Below are positions 17,760 to 26,151 of a DNA stretch of 64,000 nt, piece by piece. The notes beneath the pieces were generated by a model. The model worked only from the letters and a program-made list of their open reading frames with translations. It did not search any database and was not told the DNA's origin. Source of the DNA: Oscillospiraceae bacterium. Its GTDB lineage: Bacteria; Bacillota; Clostridia; Oscillospirales; Acutalibacteraceae. The translations under genes and the position numbers were made by a program. Numbering within the stretch: the first letter of the stretch is position 1; every line of letters begins with the position of its first letter. Location: contig SVOQ01000014.1 of the NCBI GenBank assembly GCA_015066345.1, forward strand, positions 1 to 64,000, read 5' to 3'.

Positions 17760-20090
17760 GTGGAAATAATTAATAAAGCTAAAGACATAATTCAAGAAGT
17801 CAGACTGTATTGGAACAGACCGAGACCCGGTGAATATGTACCCTATAAAGAGGTAATTATGCTGTCTGTGGGTTGGATGGCACTTTGTATGTCCATTCAA
17901 TGGACCATCGGTTTTGGTGTCGGTAACGAGTTTACAGGTATGACACTGAAAATGAATAACAATGAGCTTCTTGTAATGAGCTATGTGTGTCAGGTAATAG
18001 GTTACATTATGACACCTATTAATGCGTGGATAGTTGATAATCTTCGCAGCAAGGACGGTAAATATAGGGTGTATATTAAATTGGCAATTCCTGCAATGAT
18101 ATTCACTCTTATTTCCTTGTGGTTACCTTATGAGCAGGTGCGTGATGCAAAGCAACCCTACACTCAATATGTTATGATAGCGATGCTTTTCATAATCGGT
18201 CAGCTTCAGGGAAATATTCAAAGCTGGGTGTCAACGGGTGTTACAAACCTTGTTCATGTTATGACACCCAATACCCAGGAACGCACCAAAATTATGGCTA
18301 TTACAAGCATAATTTATTCATTAGGCTTCTCCATAAACAATGTTTATTACCCGATGATGGTTGATATCCTTTGTGAAAACGGTGATAAATATAATATGAC
18401 CTATTACCGCGGAGCATATACACCGGTGGCGTTTCTTATGGTATTTGTAATGCTCGCCTATTTCGGAACAAAGGAAAGACTCGTTCTTCCCAAGAGCCGA
18501 ATTACAAAAATGAGCTTTGCAAGCTCAATGCGTGCGGTTGCAGGTAATAAAATTTTCTGGATAAAATGTGCCGATGGTTGGAATAACTTCCTTGAAGGTG
18601 CAAAAGGCGATATATGGAATTGGATGGTTTACCGTGCACATATTATGAAACCCACTACATACGGTTTCCTTAATACTATTTCTTATAATGCTAACTTCTG
18701 GGGAATGTTATTTTCACCGGCAATTATTAAAAAGTTCGGTAAAAAGAAAATCAAGATTTTCAAGAATGTTATGCAGATTTTCCTCGTGGCATCATATTTC
18801 TTATTCTACAAGAGTCCTCTTGCGGGTGTAGGATTGTTTATTGTATATACACTTGACAGGTTTGTTGATACTTATAATGTTATTGACAGTGCAATTGAGT
18901 CAGATATGCGTGACAATCAACAGTATCTTATAGGCGAACGTATAGACGGTGCTTTCGGATTCGTTTCTTCTTATGCCGGTGGAGCAATCAATGCCGTGAC
19001 AAGTTTGTTTATTCCGTGGATATATAAGAAAAAAGGCTTCGACGGTAACGACTATTCGGTGCTTGATGTGTATGTGAACTATGACGAAAATCTACCGTTG
19101 TCGAAGCAAAAGAAAAACCCCGATTGTGTATTATATCCCCTTATGGATACATTACTTGTTGTATCCATAATCGGTGCGGCAGTAGACGTTCTTCCCTGGT
19201 TCTTGTACGATATTTCCGAAACAGGTCAGAAATCAATGATACGTGTTATAAGAATACGTACTCTTATTGAGGATGCCCGTAGCTTGGAACAGGATGATTC
19301 TGCGTATATTGAGGGTTGCGAAGCAATTTTTAAGGCTCAGAAGTATTTTGATGCGGAAAGTGACACTACTTCAAAATCCATCCTGAAGGAAGCAAGAGCC
19401 TTACCTTCCGGTACAAAGGAAGAGAAAAAAATCAGATCTCAGGCAATCAATAACGCAAAAAAACGTCTTGAAGAAGCCGCTGAGCATAACGAGGAAATCG
19501 AAATTGCAACTTTTGTAATGCACGAATTAAAACGATTCGAAAACGACTTCGGTAAAAAACAAGTTGAGCTTTGCAAACTTATTGTTTCAGGTGGACCCGA
19601 TAATTTCTTTAAATGCGCCAAGGAAGCTCAGACTTTGGCAAACGCTTTACCCGTAACAGGGGATAAAGAGGAAAAAACCTGGCGTAAGCAGGAAATAAGA
19701 AATGCCAGAGCTCTCGTTAAAAGCGAAAGACTTGCTAAAAAATATTATCCCAACGGAATTGTTCCTTTTGATAATAGTGAGTATGAGGCGGCTTACAATA
19801 TGCCCGACGATACAAAGGAACAGGCTAAGCTTCGCCGTAAGGCAATGCGCGAAGCAAGTAAAAAACGTGACATTTACAGCAATGTTGCGGCACCTTACCT
19901 TTCTGCATTAAGGACATTGGCTCTTTACGAGGGCTATAATAACCTTGATTTGTATACGGCGGATTATGATGATGTTGTAAATGCTCGAAATGAACGTTTT
20001 GAACAGGAACGCATCAAACAAGAAAAACTCAAAGCAGAACGTGAGTTCGACCGTAAGAGCAAACAAGCGAGTCGCAAACTCAGGAAATAA
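17760..20090 (+). CDS. GPH/MFS-type sugar symporter with long C-terminal cytoplasmic tail
   Basis: 776 aa. Residues 30-485 form about 12 membrane segments like the MelB/GPH family, normally 450-500 aa in total. Residues 490-776 are an added hydrophilic, charged, mostly helical tail. The tail holds three related units: KEARALPSGTKEEKKIRSQA (543-562), ANALPVTGDKEEKTWRKQEI (627-646) and YNMPDDTKEQAKLRRKAMRE (679-698). It ends in a Lys/Arg-rich coiled-coil stretch. Start is GTG 17760 after AGGTG. The operon position after GH35 suggests a galactoside substrate. The tail could recruit a partner or regulate transport; this is inference. Confidence 0.82.
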   Translation: MEIINKAKDIIQEVRLYWNRPRPGEYVPYKEVIMLSVGWMALCMSIQWTIGFGVGNEFTGMTLKMNNNELLVMSYVCQVIGYIMTPINAWIVDNLRSKDGKYRVYIKLAIPAMIFTLISLWLPYEQVRDAKQPYTQYVMIAMLFIIGQLQGNIQSWVSTGVTNLVHVMTPNTQERTKIMAITSIIYSLGFSINNVYYPMMVDILCENGDKYNMTYYRGAYTPVAFLMVFVMLAYFGTKERLVLPKSRITKMSFASSMRAVAGNKIFWIKCADGWNNFLEGAKGDIWNWMVYRAHIMKPTTYGFLNTISYNANFWGMLFSPAIIKKFGKKKIKIFKNVMQIFLVASYFLFYKSPLAGVGLFIVYTLDRFVDTYNVIDSAIESDMRDNQQYLIGERIDGAFGFVSSYAGGAINAVTSLFIPWIYKKKGFDGNDYSVLDVYVNYDENLPLSKQKKNPDCVLYPLMDTLLVVSIIGAAVDVLPWFLYDISETGQKSMIRVIRIRTLIEDARSLEQDDSAYIEGCEAIFKAQKYFDAESDTTSKSILKEARALPSGTKEEKKIRSQAINNAKKRLEEAAEHNEEIEIATFVMHELKRFENDFGKKQVELCKLIVSGGPDNFFKCAKEAQTLANALPVTGDKEEKTWRKQEIRNARALVKSERLAKKYYPNGIVPFDNSEYEAAYNMPDDTKEQAKLRRKAMREASKKRDIYSNVAAPYLSALRTLALYEGYNNLDLYTADYDDVVNARNERFEQERIKQEKLKAEREFDRKSKQASRKLRK

Positions 20091-20097
20091 CAAAAAT

Positions 20098-20129
20098 AAC
20101 ACGGAACCGAAAATTTTCGGTTCCGTGTT
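20098..20129. terminator. bidirectional hairpin between symporter and small membrane protein
   Basis: A perfect 16-bp palindrome, AACACGGAACCGAAAA/TTTTCGGTTCCGTGTT, between convergent genes. T-tracts are weak but present on both sides. Confidence 0.65.
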
Positions 20130-20140
20130 GCTATATTTAT

Positions 20141-20512
20141 TTATCTATCCAATTCTTCTATGAGTTGCAGTATCTCGGGTGCAATGGCTTTTCGTTTTTT
20201 TGCGGTGATTTTCTTGTAAACGGGGAAAGCCAGTGAAAGTATCAGAATACCCGCAATGCCTATAAATATGCCCGGTACGAAGTATGTAGTCCATACCATA
20301 ACGCATACCATACCTACCCCTAAAACAAGTGTACCTATTATACCCATAATCAGTGCTACAACCGTTCCCGGTTTTTCGGCTTGTTTATCAAGTTTTCTGA
20401 GAAGTGTCATTTTATCCGTGTGTTCTGATGTGGGGATATATTTTTCTCTTAGTTTTTTTAATTCTTTTTTTTGTGACGAAGAGTATGTATATTGGAATTC
20501 ATTATTATTCAT
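20141..20512 (-). CDS. small two-helix membrane protein, operon copy
   Basis: 123 aa with a charged, probably coiled-coil N-terminus (QKKELKKLREKYIP), then two membrane segments at about 50-72 and 78-97, and a charged C-terminus. It is similar in layout and motif to the 121-aa protein at 23245-23610: both have a Gly-rich first membrane segment, the PGI..GI.G pattern and the same K/R-rich turn after the second helix. Function unknown. Last gene of a four-gene unit with ATGA overlaps, including a histidine kinase and response regulator, so it is probably a target or accessory of that system. Confidence 0.78.
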   Translation of the reverse strand: MNNNEFQYTYSSSQKKELKKLREKYIPTSEHTDKMTLLRKLDKQAEKPGTVVALIMGIIGTLVLGVGMVCVMVWTTYFVPGIFIGIAGILILSLAFPVYKKITAKKRKAIAPEILQLIEELDR

Positions 20513-21411
20513 TGGTTTTCCTCCGATAAGAAAGAAATGTTTTTGATTTGTCGGTTTGATTTAAAAACCATTATAATGGCAATGCAAACTATTGCAACAC
20601 ATACGGCGATGCCGGTAAAAGCGTTAAGGAATAATCGCGTTTCTTCGGGCGTTTCACCGCCAAAAGAGGTAAGCATTGCGGTTTGTAAAGAAAACATTGA
20701 CATAAGAGCAATTGATAAATCAAGTGCTTTTGCAGATAAAAGGATGGGATTAAGGTTTTTACTTTTAACAAGTTTGATTATTGCTATTATAAACCGATAA
20801 AAAGTGTATGCCGCCATGGCATAAATAATAAAACCGGGATATGAAAAGCCTTTGTTTTGCCATATAACCCTTACAACCATAACGGAAATTGTTGCATTTA
20901 AAAGGAATAACAATATTCCGCAAAGACGGTAACTTTTCCATTGATGAATGCGTAATTCTTTGTTGCTTCCGAGGGCTTTGGAATCCTTCATAACAAGTAC
21001 AAAACGGATTATGATTAAAACAAAGTAATAAACCGCCACCTGCACAAACCATCCTGATTGAAACCAGAGACCCGTTACCAATTTGAAAACGGCAAACAGA
21101 AGATTTATTATCATCCCTATTTTTATGGAAAGGCGGGTTTTGAATTCGTGGTCCTTTGATATTTTTGTGTAGTGTTTGTGTGATTTAATATATTTTCCTG
21201 CACTTTTTATTGTAGTGACTGTCCTTGCGGTGAATATACATAAGCCATAAAATGAAAAAGCATATATTAAGGGAGCGAAGAATGTTTCGGTGGCATTGTA
21301 TACAAAAACAAGAACAAGGGCAACAATTGATAAGAGTATTATTGCCGTTGCAAGAACGGGATGAGGAAAAAGAATACTAAAAAAATATTTTTTTATTTTA
21401 TCTTTTTTCAT
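20509..21411 (-). CDS. polytopic membrane protein of unknown function
   Basis: 300 aa with about eight predicted hydrophobic segments, including ATAIILLSIVALVLVFVYN at the start and AFTGIAVCVAIVCIAIIMVF at the end. No recognisable catalytic or transport motif. Its ATG overlaps the histidine kinase stop codon as ATGA, and its own stop overlaps the next start in the same way. Strict coupling to a two-component system points to a sensory partner or a regulated output. I do not recognise a family. Confidence 0.78.
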   Translation of the reverse strand: MKKDKIKKYFFSILFPHPVLATAIILLSIVALVLVFVYNATETFFAPLIYAFSFYGLCIFTARTVTTIKSAGKYIKSHKHYTKISKDHEFKTRLSIKIGMIINLLFAVFKLVTGLWFQSGWFVQVAVYYFVLIIIRFVLVMKDSKALGSNKELRIHQWKSYRLCGILLFLLNATISVMVVRVIWQNKGFSYPGFIIYAMAAYTFYRFIIAIIKLVKSKNLNPILLSAKALDLSIALMSMFSLQTAMLTSFGGETPEETRLFLNAFTGIAVCVAIVCIAIIMVFKSNRQIKNISFLSEENQ

Positions 21412-22466
21412 GACATAGGTATTTTGACAGTAAAAGTACTTCCTTCATTTAAAATACTGTTTACGGATATTTCACCGTTGGTAATATCAATTATTCTTTT
21501 TACGAGTGTAAGACCTAGTCCGTTGCCTTGTGTAGCGTGAGAAGTATCACCTTGATAGAATTTTTCAAAAATTCGGCTTCCTGTTTCGGCTGTCATACCG
21601 CAACCGGTGTCGGTTACAGTTACGATAGCGGTATTTTTATCTGCTTTGAGTGAAACAAAAACACTTCCGCCGTTATCGGTGAATTTAAAGGCGTTAGATA
21701 ATATATTGTTCCACACAAGGGCGAGAAGTTCGCTGTCCGCGTTTATAAAAACATCTTCTTCAAGTTCTGTTGAAATTTCTATGCTTTTATCTTCCCAGGT
21801 TTTTTCGAAGCCTAACAGACATTCGCAAAGCTGCTCGCTGACGTTGTAGGGTTTTGCTTTTGGGAAAATCTGTTGATTTTCAAGTTTGTTGAGTTTTAAT
21901 ATGTTGGTAATAAGCTCTGCAAGATGTCCTGAACTTTGAGCAATATTTTTAGAGTATTCAATTCGCTTTTCTTCAGATAAATCAGGGTCCTGCAGAAGTG
22001 TTGCGTAATTACCTATAACTGCAAGGGGAGTTTTCATTTCGTGGGAAACATTGGAAATAAAGTCATTTCGCAGTGTTTCTACACCCGAAAGCTCCTGAGT
22101 CATAGTGTTTATGGTTTCCATAATTTCCGCAAAGTTCGGTGCGGTAGCGGTAGCTTTCAGTCGTACCTCAAAATCACCTGATGTGATTTTGTTCAAAGCG
22201 GAAGTTATTTGTTTTATGGGCCTTTCTATGGTGATTTTTCGTCTGATAATATCAAAAAGCGTAAAAAAGGCTGCAACAAATAACATGTTGAAAAATGTTA
22301 CGGTGGCGGCAGCACCGATTTGCTCGTGAGTCATCTGAGTATCTAAAGTCAGTTTACTGAAAAACAGAAGAAACGAGCAGGATAAAATAAAAGCAAACAA
22401 CGCAAAAAATATGATGTAAGAGATAATCACAACACGCATATTCTTTGGAATCAAAGTTTTTTTCAT
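21408..22466 (-). CDS. membrane sensor histidine kinase
   Basis: 352 aa. Two membrane segments (about 12-37 and 52-73) bracket a very short extracellular loop. A HAMP-like linker follows, then a dimerisation domain with the phospho-acceptor H142 in FISNVSHEMKTPLAV. The C-terminal ATPase domain shows WNNILSNAFKFTDNGG (N box), VTDTGCGM (G1) and GNGLGLTLVKRI (G2). A loop that short suggests intramembrane sensing, often through an accessory membrane protein, and one is encoded just downstream. It overlaps the response regulator by four bases. Confidence 0.93.
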   Translation of the reverse strand: MKKTLIPKNMRVVIISYIIFFALFAFILSCSFLLFFSKLTLDTQMTHEQIGAAATVTFFNMLFVAAFFTLFDIIRRKITIERPIKQITSALNKITSGDFEVRLKATATAPNFAEIMETINTMTQELSGVETLRNDFISNVSHEMKTPLAVIGNYATLLQDPDLSEEKRIEYSKNIAQSSGHLAELITNILKLNKLENQQIFPKAKPYNVSEQLCECLLGFEKTWEDKSIEISTELEEDVFINADSELLALVWNNILSNAFKFTDNGGSVFVSLKADKNTAIVTVTDTGCGMTAETGSRIFEKFYQGDTSHATQGNGLGLTLVKRIIDITNGEISVNSILNEGSTFTVKIPMS

Positions 22467-23134
22467 TTTATCACCGCCTTATAGCCTAAGCCGTGAACAG
22501 TGACAATCTCAAAATCATCACAATCCGCAAGTTTACTACGTAATTTAGTAATGTAAACGTCGACGGTTCTTGTGCTTGATTCTGAATCGGCATCCCAGAA
22601 TTCATCCATAAGACGCGAACGGGTAAAGGTTTTTTTGGGATATGATAACAATTTATAGAGCAAGTCGAACTCACGCATAGTAAGGGGTAATTCCTCGTCA
22701 TTAAGGTATGCGGTGTGTTCGTCCATATCCATTCTGAATGAACCGATGTTAAGAACTCGGCTTGAGGCGATTTTGGAACGTCTTAGTAAAGCACCTATTC
22801 TCAAGAGCAATTCTTCAAGGTCAACGGGTTTTACCATATAATCATCTATACCTAAGTTGAAGCCCTTTTGTTTTGATGCGAAGTCGTCACGCGCACTCAT
22901 AAAGATGATGGGAATATCACTGTTTATGGCACGAACGGTTTTGGCGAAGGTAAAGCCATCGGTTTCGGGCATCATAATATCGGAAATAATTATATCGAAA
23001 AAGTTTTCGTATAATGCATCATAAGCCGAGTCCGCATTACGACAACCAACGGTAATAAACCCGTTATTTTCTAAGAAAATACAAATGGATTTGTTGAGTT
23101 TTATATCATCTTCTACAACCAGAACTTTAAACAA
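22463..23134 (-). CDS. OmpR/PhoB family response regulator
   Basis: 223 aa. The receiver domain has D9/D10, phospho-acceptor D52 in IIISDIMMPETDG, the conserved Ser in FMSARDD and Lys in YMVKP. The C-terminal winged helix (about 125-223) has LTMREFDLLYKLL and RTVDVYITKLRSKL. First gene of the four-gene unit with its cognate kinase. The target genes cannot be read from sequence, but its own operon and the paralogous small gene 110 bases upstream are natural candidates. Confidence 0.94.
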   Translation of the reverse strand: MFKVLVVEDDIKLNKSICIFLENNGFITVGCRNADSAYDALYENFFDIIISDIMMPETDGFTFAKTVRAINSDIPIIFMSARDDFASKQKGFNLGIDDYMVKPVDLEELLLRIGALLRRSKIASSRVLNIGSFRMDMDEHTAYLNDEELPLTMREFDLLYKLLSYPKKTFTRSRLMDEFWDADSESSTRTVDVYITKLRSKLADCDDFEIVTVHGLGYKAVIK

Positions 23135-23244
23135 AACCTGTCACTCCAATGCTATTTTATGTAATAATTATATCATAAAATATTAAAGTTTTGTTTATGA
23201 ATGTATTAAAAATGAAGATTTACTTTTTAATATGTCTTTTGCTC

Positions 23245-23610
23245 TTATTCCTTTGTAATTTTATTACTGAGTTCAATGATTTTTGATGCATATTTCTTGC
23301 GGCGTGATGTAAGTATACATTTGTAAACAGGGTAATTGATTATTGCAAAAAATAATCCGATAATGCCGATAATTATACCGGGGATAAGGGGGTTAGTTAT
23401 ACCTAAAAATACGTTGACATCAGTCATTATAAGGCTCATTCCGCAACCTAAAATAATTGCAGCAAAGGAGCCGAAAACGTAAGCAAAAATATTGGCGTTT
23501 TTTTTAACCTTTTTGTCAAACTTTTTGATTTCATCAAGTGCTGTATCAGTTTTTTCGGTGTACTGTGTACGGATTTTTTCTACAATAAATTCGCGGTCTT
23601 TTGTGTTCAT
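23245..23610 (-). CDS. small two-helix membrane protein, upstream copy
   Basis: 121 aa, with a charged helical N-terminus (EIKKFDKKVKKNANIF), two membrane segments at about 43-65 and 74-95, and a basic tail. It resembles the 123-aa protein at the end of the two-component operon in length, topology and motifs. An AGAAAGAGGTAAAAA ribosome binding site precedes the ATG. It has its own intergenic spacing from the response regulator, so it may be a separate transcript. Function unknown. Confidence 0.75.
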   Translation of the reverse strand: MNTKDREFIVEKIRTQYTEKTDTALDEIKKFDKKVKKNANIFAYVFGSFAAIILGCGMSLIMTDVNVFLGITNPLIPGIIIGIIGLFFAIINYPVYKCILTSRRKKYASKIIELSNKITKE

Positions 23611-23708
23611 ATTTTTTACCTCTTTCTTGAATTTTGCATCTGTATTCTAAATAACGGTTATTTCCCGGATTTTTAAAAAATGTTTTTGGAATGTTAATTT
23701 TAAAAAAT

Positions 23709-23744
23709 ATCCCCTTGATTTTTTATCACAAAAATCAAGGGGAT
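23709..23744 (-). terminator. terminator of nadE
   Basis: ATCCCCTTGATTTTT pairs with AAAAATCAAGGGGAT, and on the minus strand the stem is followed by ATTTTTTAAAA. It lies directly after the nadE stop codon. Confidence 0.85.
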
Positions 23745-23760
23745 AATCTGTTCTTTTTTA

Positions 23761-24498
23761 TTACGGTTCGTACGGGAAAATGGGCATTAACTCTAATTTG
23801 AATTGATTTATTCTGTGAAGACGGTCAATTCTTGCTTTTATTTCCTCGTCTTCGCAGATACCTTCGCGGATATATCTGTCGAGTGTTTCGTAGGTGAAGC
23901 CTAAATTGTCCTCGTCAGTTTTACCGCAAAGACCGTCAATGGGAACTTTATCAACAAACATTGGGGGAAGACCAAGCACTCTGCCGATTTCTTTAACTTC
24001 CTGTACGGTGAGTTTCGAAAGTGGCGAAAAGTCGCCCACACTGTCGCCGTAGCGGGTTGAGTAGCCAACCCAGTCCTCGGATAAGTTGCAGGTGTTAGCG
24101 ACTCTGCCGTTGACACTCTGGCTTACTGCGTAAACCGTGGACATACGAATACGCGGAGGAAGATTAGTAATAGCCTGTGTGTTAACAGGCACACCGCTTT
24201 TCTCCAGTTCTTTCATAAGTCCGTTATATGCGTCATTTATATTTACCGTGTAATATTTAATATCTAAAAATTCACAAAGAGCGATACTTACATCTATATC
24301 GAACTGTTCGCCTTTGGGCATAAGAACGCCCACAACATTTTCTTTGCCGAGAGCTTCAACTAAAAGAGCAGCAACTACGGAACTGTCTTTTCCGCCGGAA
24401 ATACCAACCACGCCTTTGCAACCTTTACCGTTTATCTCGAACCAGTCTTTTATCCATTGAACTATATCGTTTTTAACTTTAAGTGCATTAAAACTCAA
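23761..24498 (-). CDS. nadE: NH3-dependent NAD+ synthetase
   Basis: 245 aa, the short ammonia-dependent form lacking the glutaminase domain. It amidates deamido-NAD to NAD with ATP in the last step of NAD synthesis. The PP-loop ATP site is GISGGKDSSVVAALL near residues 29-43, and GYSTRYGDSVGDFSPL and KVPIDGLCGKTDE match the family. An AAGGAGTGAGTTAATT region precedes the ATG. Stands alone with its own terminator. Confidence 0.94.
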   Translation of the reverse strand: MSFNALKVKNDIVQWIKDWFEINGKGCKGVVGISGGKDSSVVAALLVEALGKENVVGVLMPKGEQFDIDVSIALCEFLDIKYYTVNINDAYNGLMKELEKSGVPVNTQAITNLPPRIRMSTVYAVSQSVNGRVANTCNLSEDWVGYSTRYGDSVGDFSPLSKLTVQEVKEIGRVLGLPPMFVDKVPIDGLCGKTDEDNLGFTYETLDRYIREGICEDEEIKARIDRLHRINQFKLELMPIFPYEP

Positions 24499-24568
24499 TT
24501 AACTCACTCCTTCTTGAAATATTTTAGCCTGTTTAATACAAATTTTCAATATTTTTAGCATAAATATC

Positions 24569-24597
24569 TTGCAATAAAGTAAGCAAAAAACTATAAT
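24569..24597 (+). promoter_or_regulatory. predicted promoter for galT-GH36
   Basis: TTGCAA, a 17-base spacer and a perfect TATAAT, 38 bases before the galT start codon. Confidence 0.7.
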
Positions 24598-24634
24598 TAT
24601 ACTGATTAATATTATTTTCCTGTGGGTGAAAAAG

Positions 24635-26134
24635 ATGACAGTAAGTTCGGCTATAAAGTCGTTGGTAAAATATGCTCAGAAAAACGGTCTTATTGAAGTT
24701 TTGGATGAAACCTGGGCAATTAACGGAATAATGGGTGTATTAAATCTCGACAGCATCGAAACGGATGCCGAGGTTCAAGAGGATGTAGAAATTCAGGATA
24801 TGCTCAGCGTTCTTCTTGACTATGCTTGCGAAAAGGGAATTTGCAACGACTCCGTAGTTTATCGTGATTTGTTGGATACCAAAATTATGGGTGTACTTAC
24901 ACCCCGTCCGTCCGATGTAATAAATAAATTCAATTCCTTATATAAACAAAGTCCCGAAAAAGCCACAGAATACTACTATGATTTGTCGAAAAAAACCGAT
25001 TATATAAGAGAATACCGAATCAAGAATGATATTAAATGGGTAACATCCACCGAATACGGTGATATTGATATTACAATAAACCTTTCCAAACCCGAAAAGG
25101 ACCCCAAAGCCATTGCGGCGGCACTTCTTATGAAACAAAGCTCATATCCTCAGTGTATGTTGTGTCCTGAAAATGAGGGTTACGCAGGTAGGGTAAATCA
25201 TCCTGCAAGGCAGAATCATAGAATTATACCCATCGATTTGAATGGGGAGGACTGGTGTTTTCAGTATTCACCCTACGTGTATTATAATGAGCACAGTATT
25301 GTGTTTAATTCAAAGCACGTACCTATGAAAATAACTGAGGACGGTTTCAAAAGGTTGTTTGCTTTTATAAAAAAATTCCCCCATTACTTTGTGGGTTCTA
25401 ATGCGGATTTACCCATTGTTGGCGGTTCGGTTCTTACTCACGACCACTTCCAGGGCGGTAATTATACTTTTGCTATGACTAAAGCACCCGTGGAAACAAA
25501 GGTTGAGTTTAAAGATTACCCCGAGATTGAAGCGGGTATTGTTAAATGGCCTATGTCGGTACTCCGTTTAAGGGGTGACGATACAGATGAAATTTGTGCT
25601 CTCGCAGGTAAAATCCTTGCAAAATGGCGTGAATATACCGACGAAGATGCGTTCGTTTTCGCATATACGGATGGTGTGCCACATAACACAATAACTCCCA
25701 TTGCAAGATTTAAGGACGATAAATTCGAACTTGACCTTGTTTTGAGAAATAATATTACCACCGAGCAGTACCCTGACGGTGTTTACCATCCCCACCCCGA
25801 GCATCACCATATCAAAAAGGAAAATATCGGTCTTATTGAGGTTATGGGTCTTGCGGTGCTTCCCGCCCGTCTTAAAGGGGAAATGGAACTTATTGAAGAC
25901 GCCATAATCAATGGTGACGACATTTCAGAAAACGAAAAAATTGCCAAACATAAAGATTGGGTTGAGGAAATAGTTAAAAATAATACCATAACACCCGAAA
26001 ATTGTGCGAAAGTTATCCGTGATGAAATCGGTAAAGTTTTTGCGGATATTCTTAAACAATGCGGTGTGTTTGACCGTACCGATGAAGGTAAAAAGCAGTT
26101 CTTGAAATTTATAGATAGAGTAAACGAAGATTAA
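24635..26134 (+). CDS. galT: UDP-glucose-hexose-1-phosphate uridylyltransferase, type 2
   Basis: 499 aa, matching the Firmicutes GalT type 2, which is much longer than the E. coli type. It exchanges galactose 1-phosphate and UDP-glucose in the Leloir pathway. Visible family motifs are MKQSSYPQCMLCPENEGYAG, the HIT-like LTHDHFQGG and VYHPHPEHHHIK. I chose ATG 24635 because GGGTG stands six bases before it; the in-frame GTG nine bases earlier lacks a site. It is followed after 17 bases by an alpha-galactosidase gene, so galactose released there feeds this enzyme. galK and galE are not nearby. Confidence 0.95.
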   Translation: MTVSSAIKSLVKYAQKNGLIEVLDETWAINGIMGVLNLDSIETDAEVQEDVEIQDMLSVLLDYACEKGICNDSVVYRDLLDTKIMGVLTPRPSDVINKFNSLYKQSPEKATEYYYDLSKKTDYIREYRIKNDIKWVTSTEYGDIDITINLSKPEKDPKAIAAALLMKQSSYPQCMLCPENEGYAGRVNHPARQNHRIIPIDLNGEDWCFQYSPYVYYNEHSIVFNSKHVPMKITEDGFKRLFAFIKKFPHYFVGSNADLPIVGGSVLTHDHFQGGNYTFAMTKAPVETKVEFKDYPEIEAGIVKWPMSVLRLRGDDTDEICALAGKILAKWREYTDEDAFVFAYTDGVPHNTITPIARFKDDKFELDLVLRNNITTEQYPDGVYHPHPEHHHIKKENIGLIEVMGLAVLPARLKGEMELIEDAIINGDDISENEKIAKHKDWVEEIVKNNTITPENCAKVIRDEIGKVFADILKQCGVFDRTDEGKKQFLKFIDRVNED

Positions 26135-26151
26135 TTTTTAAGGAGATTATT

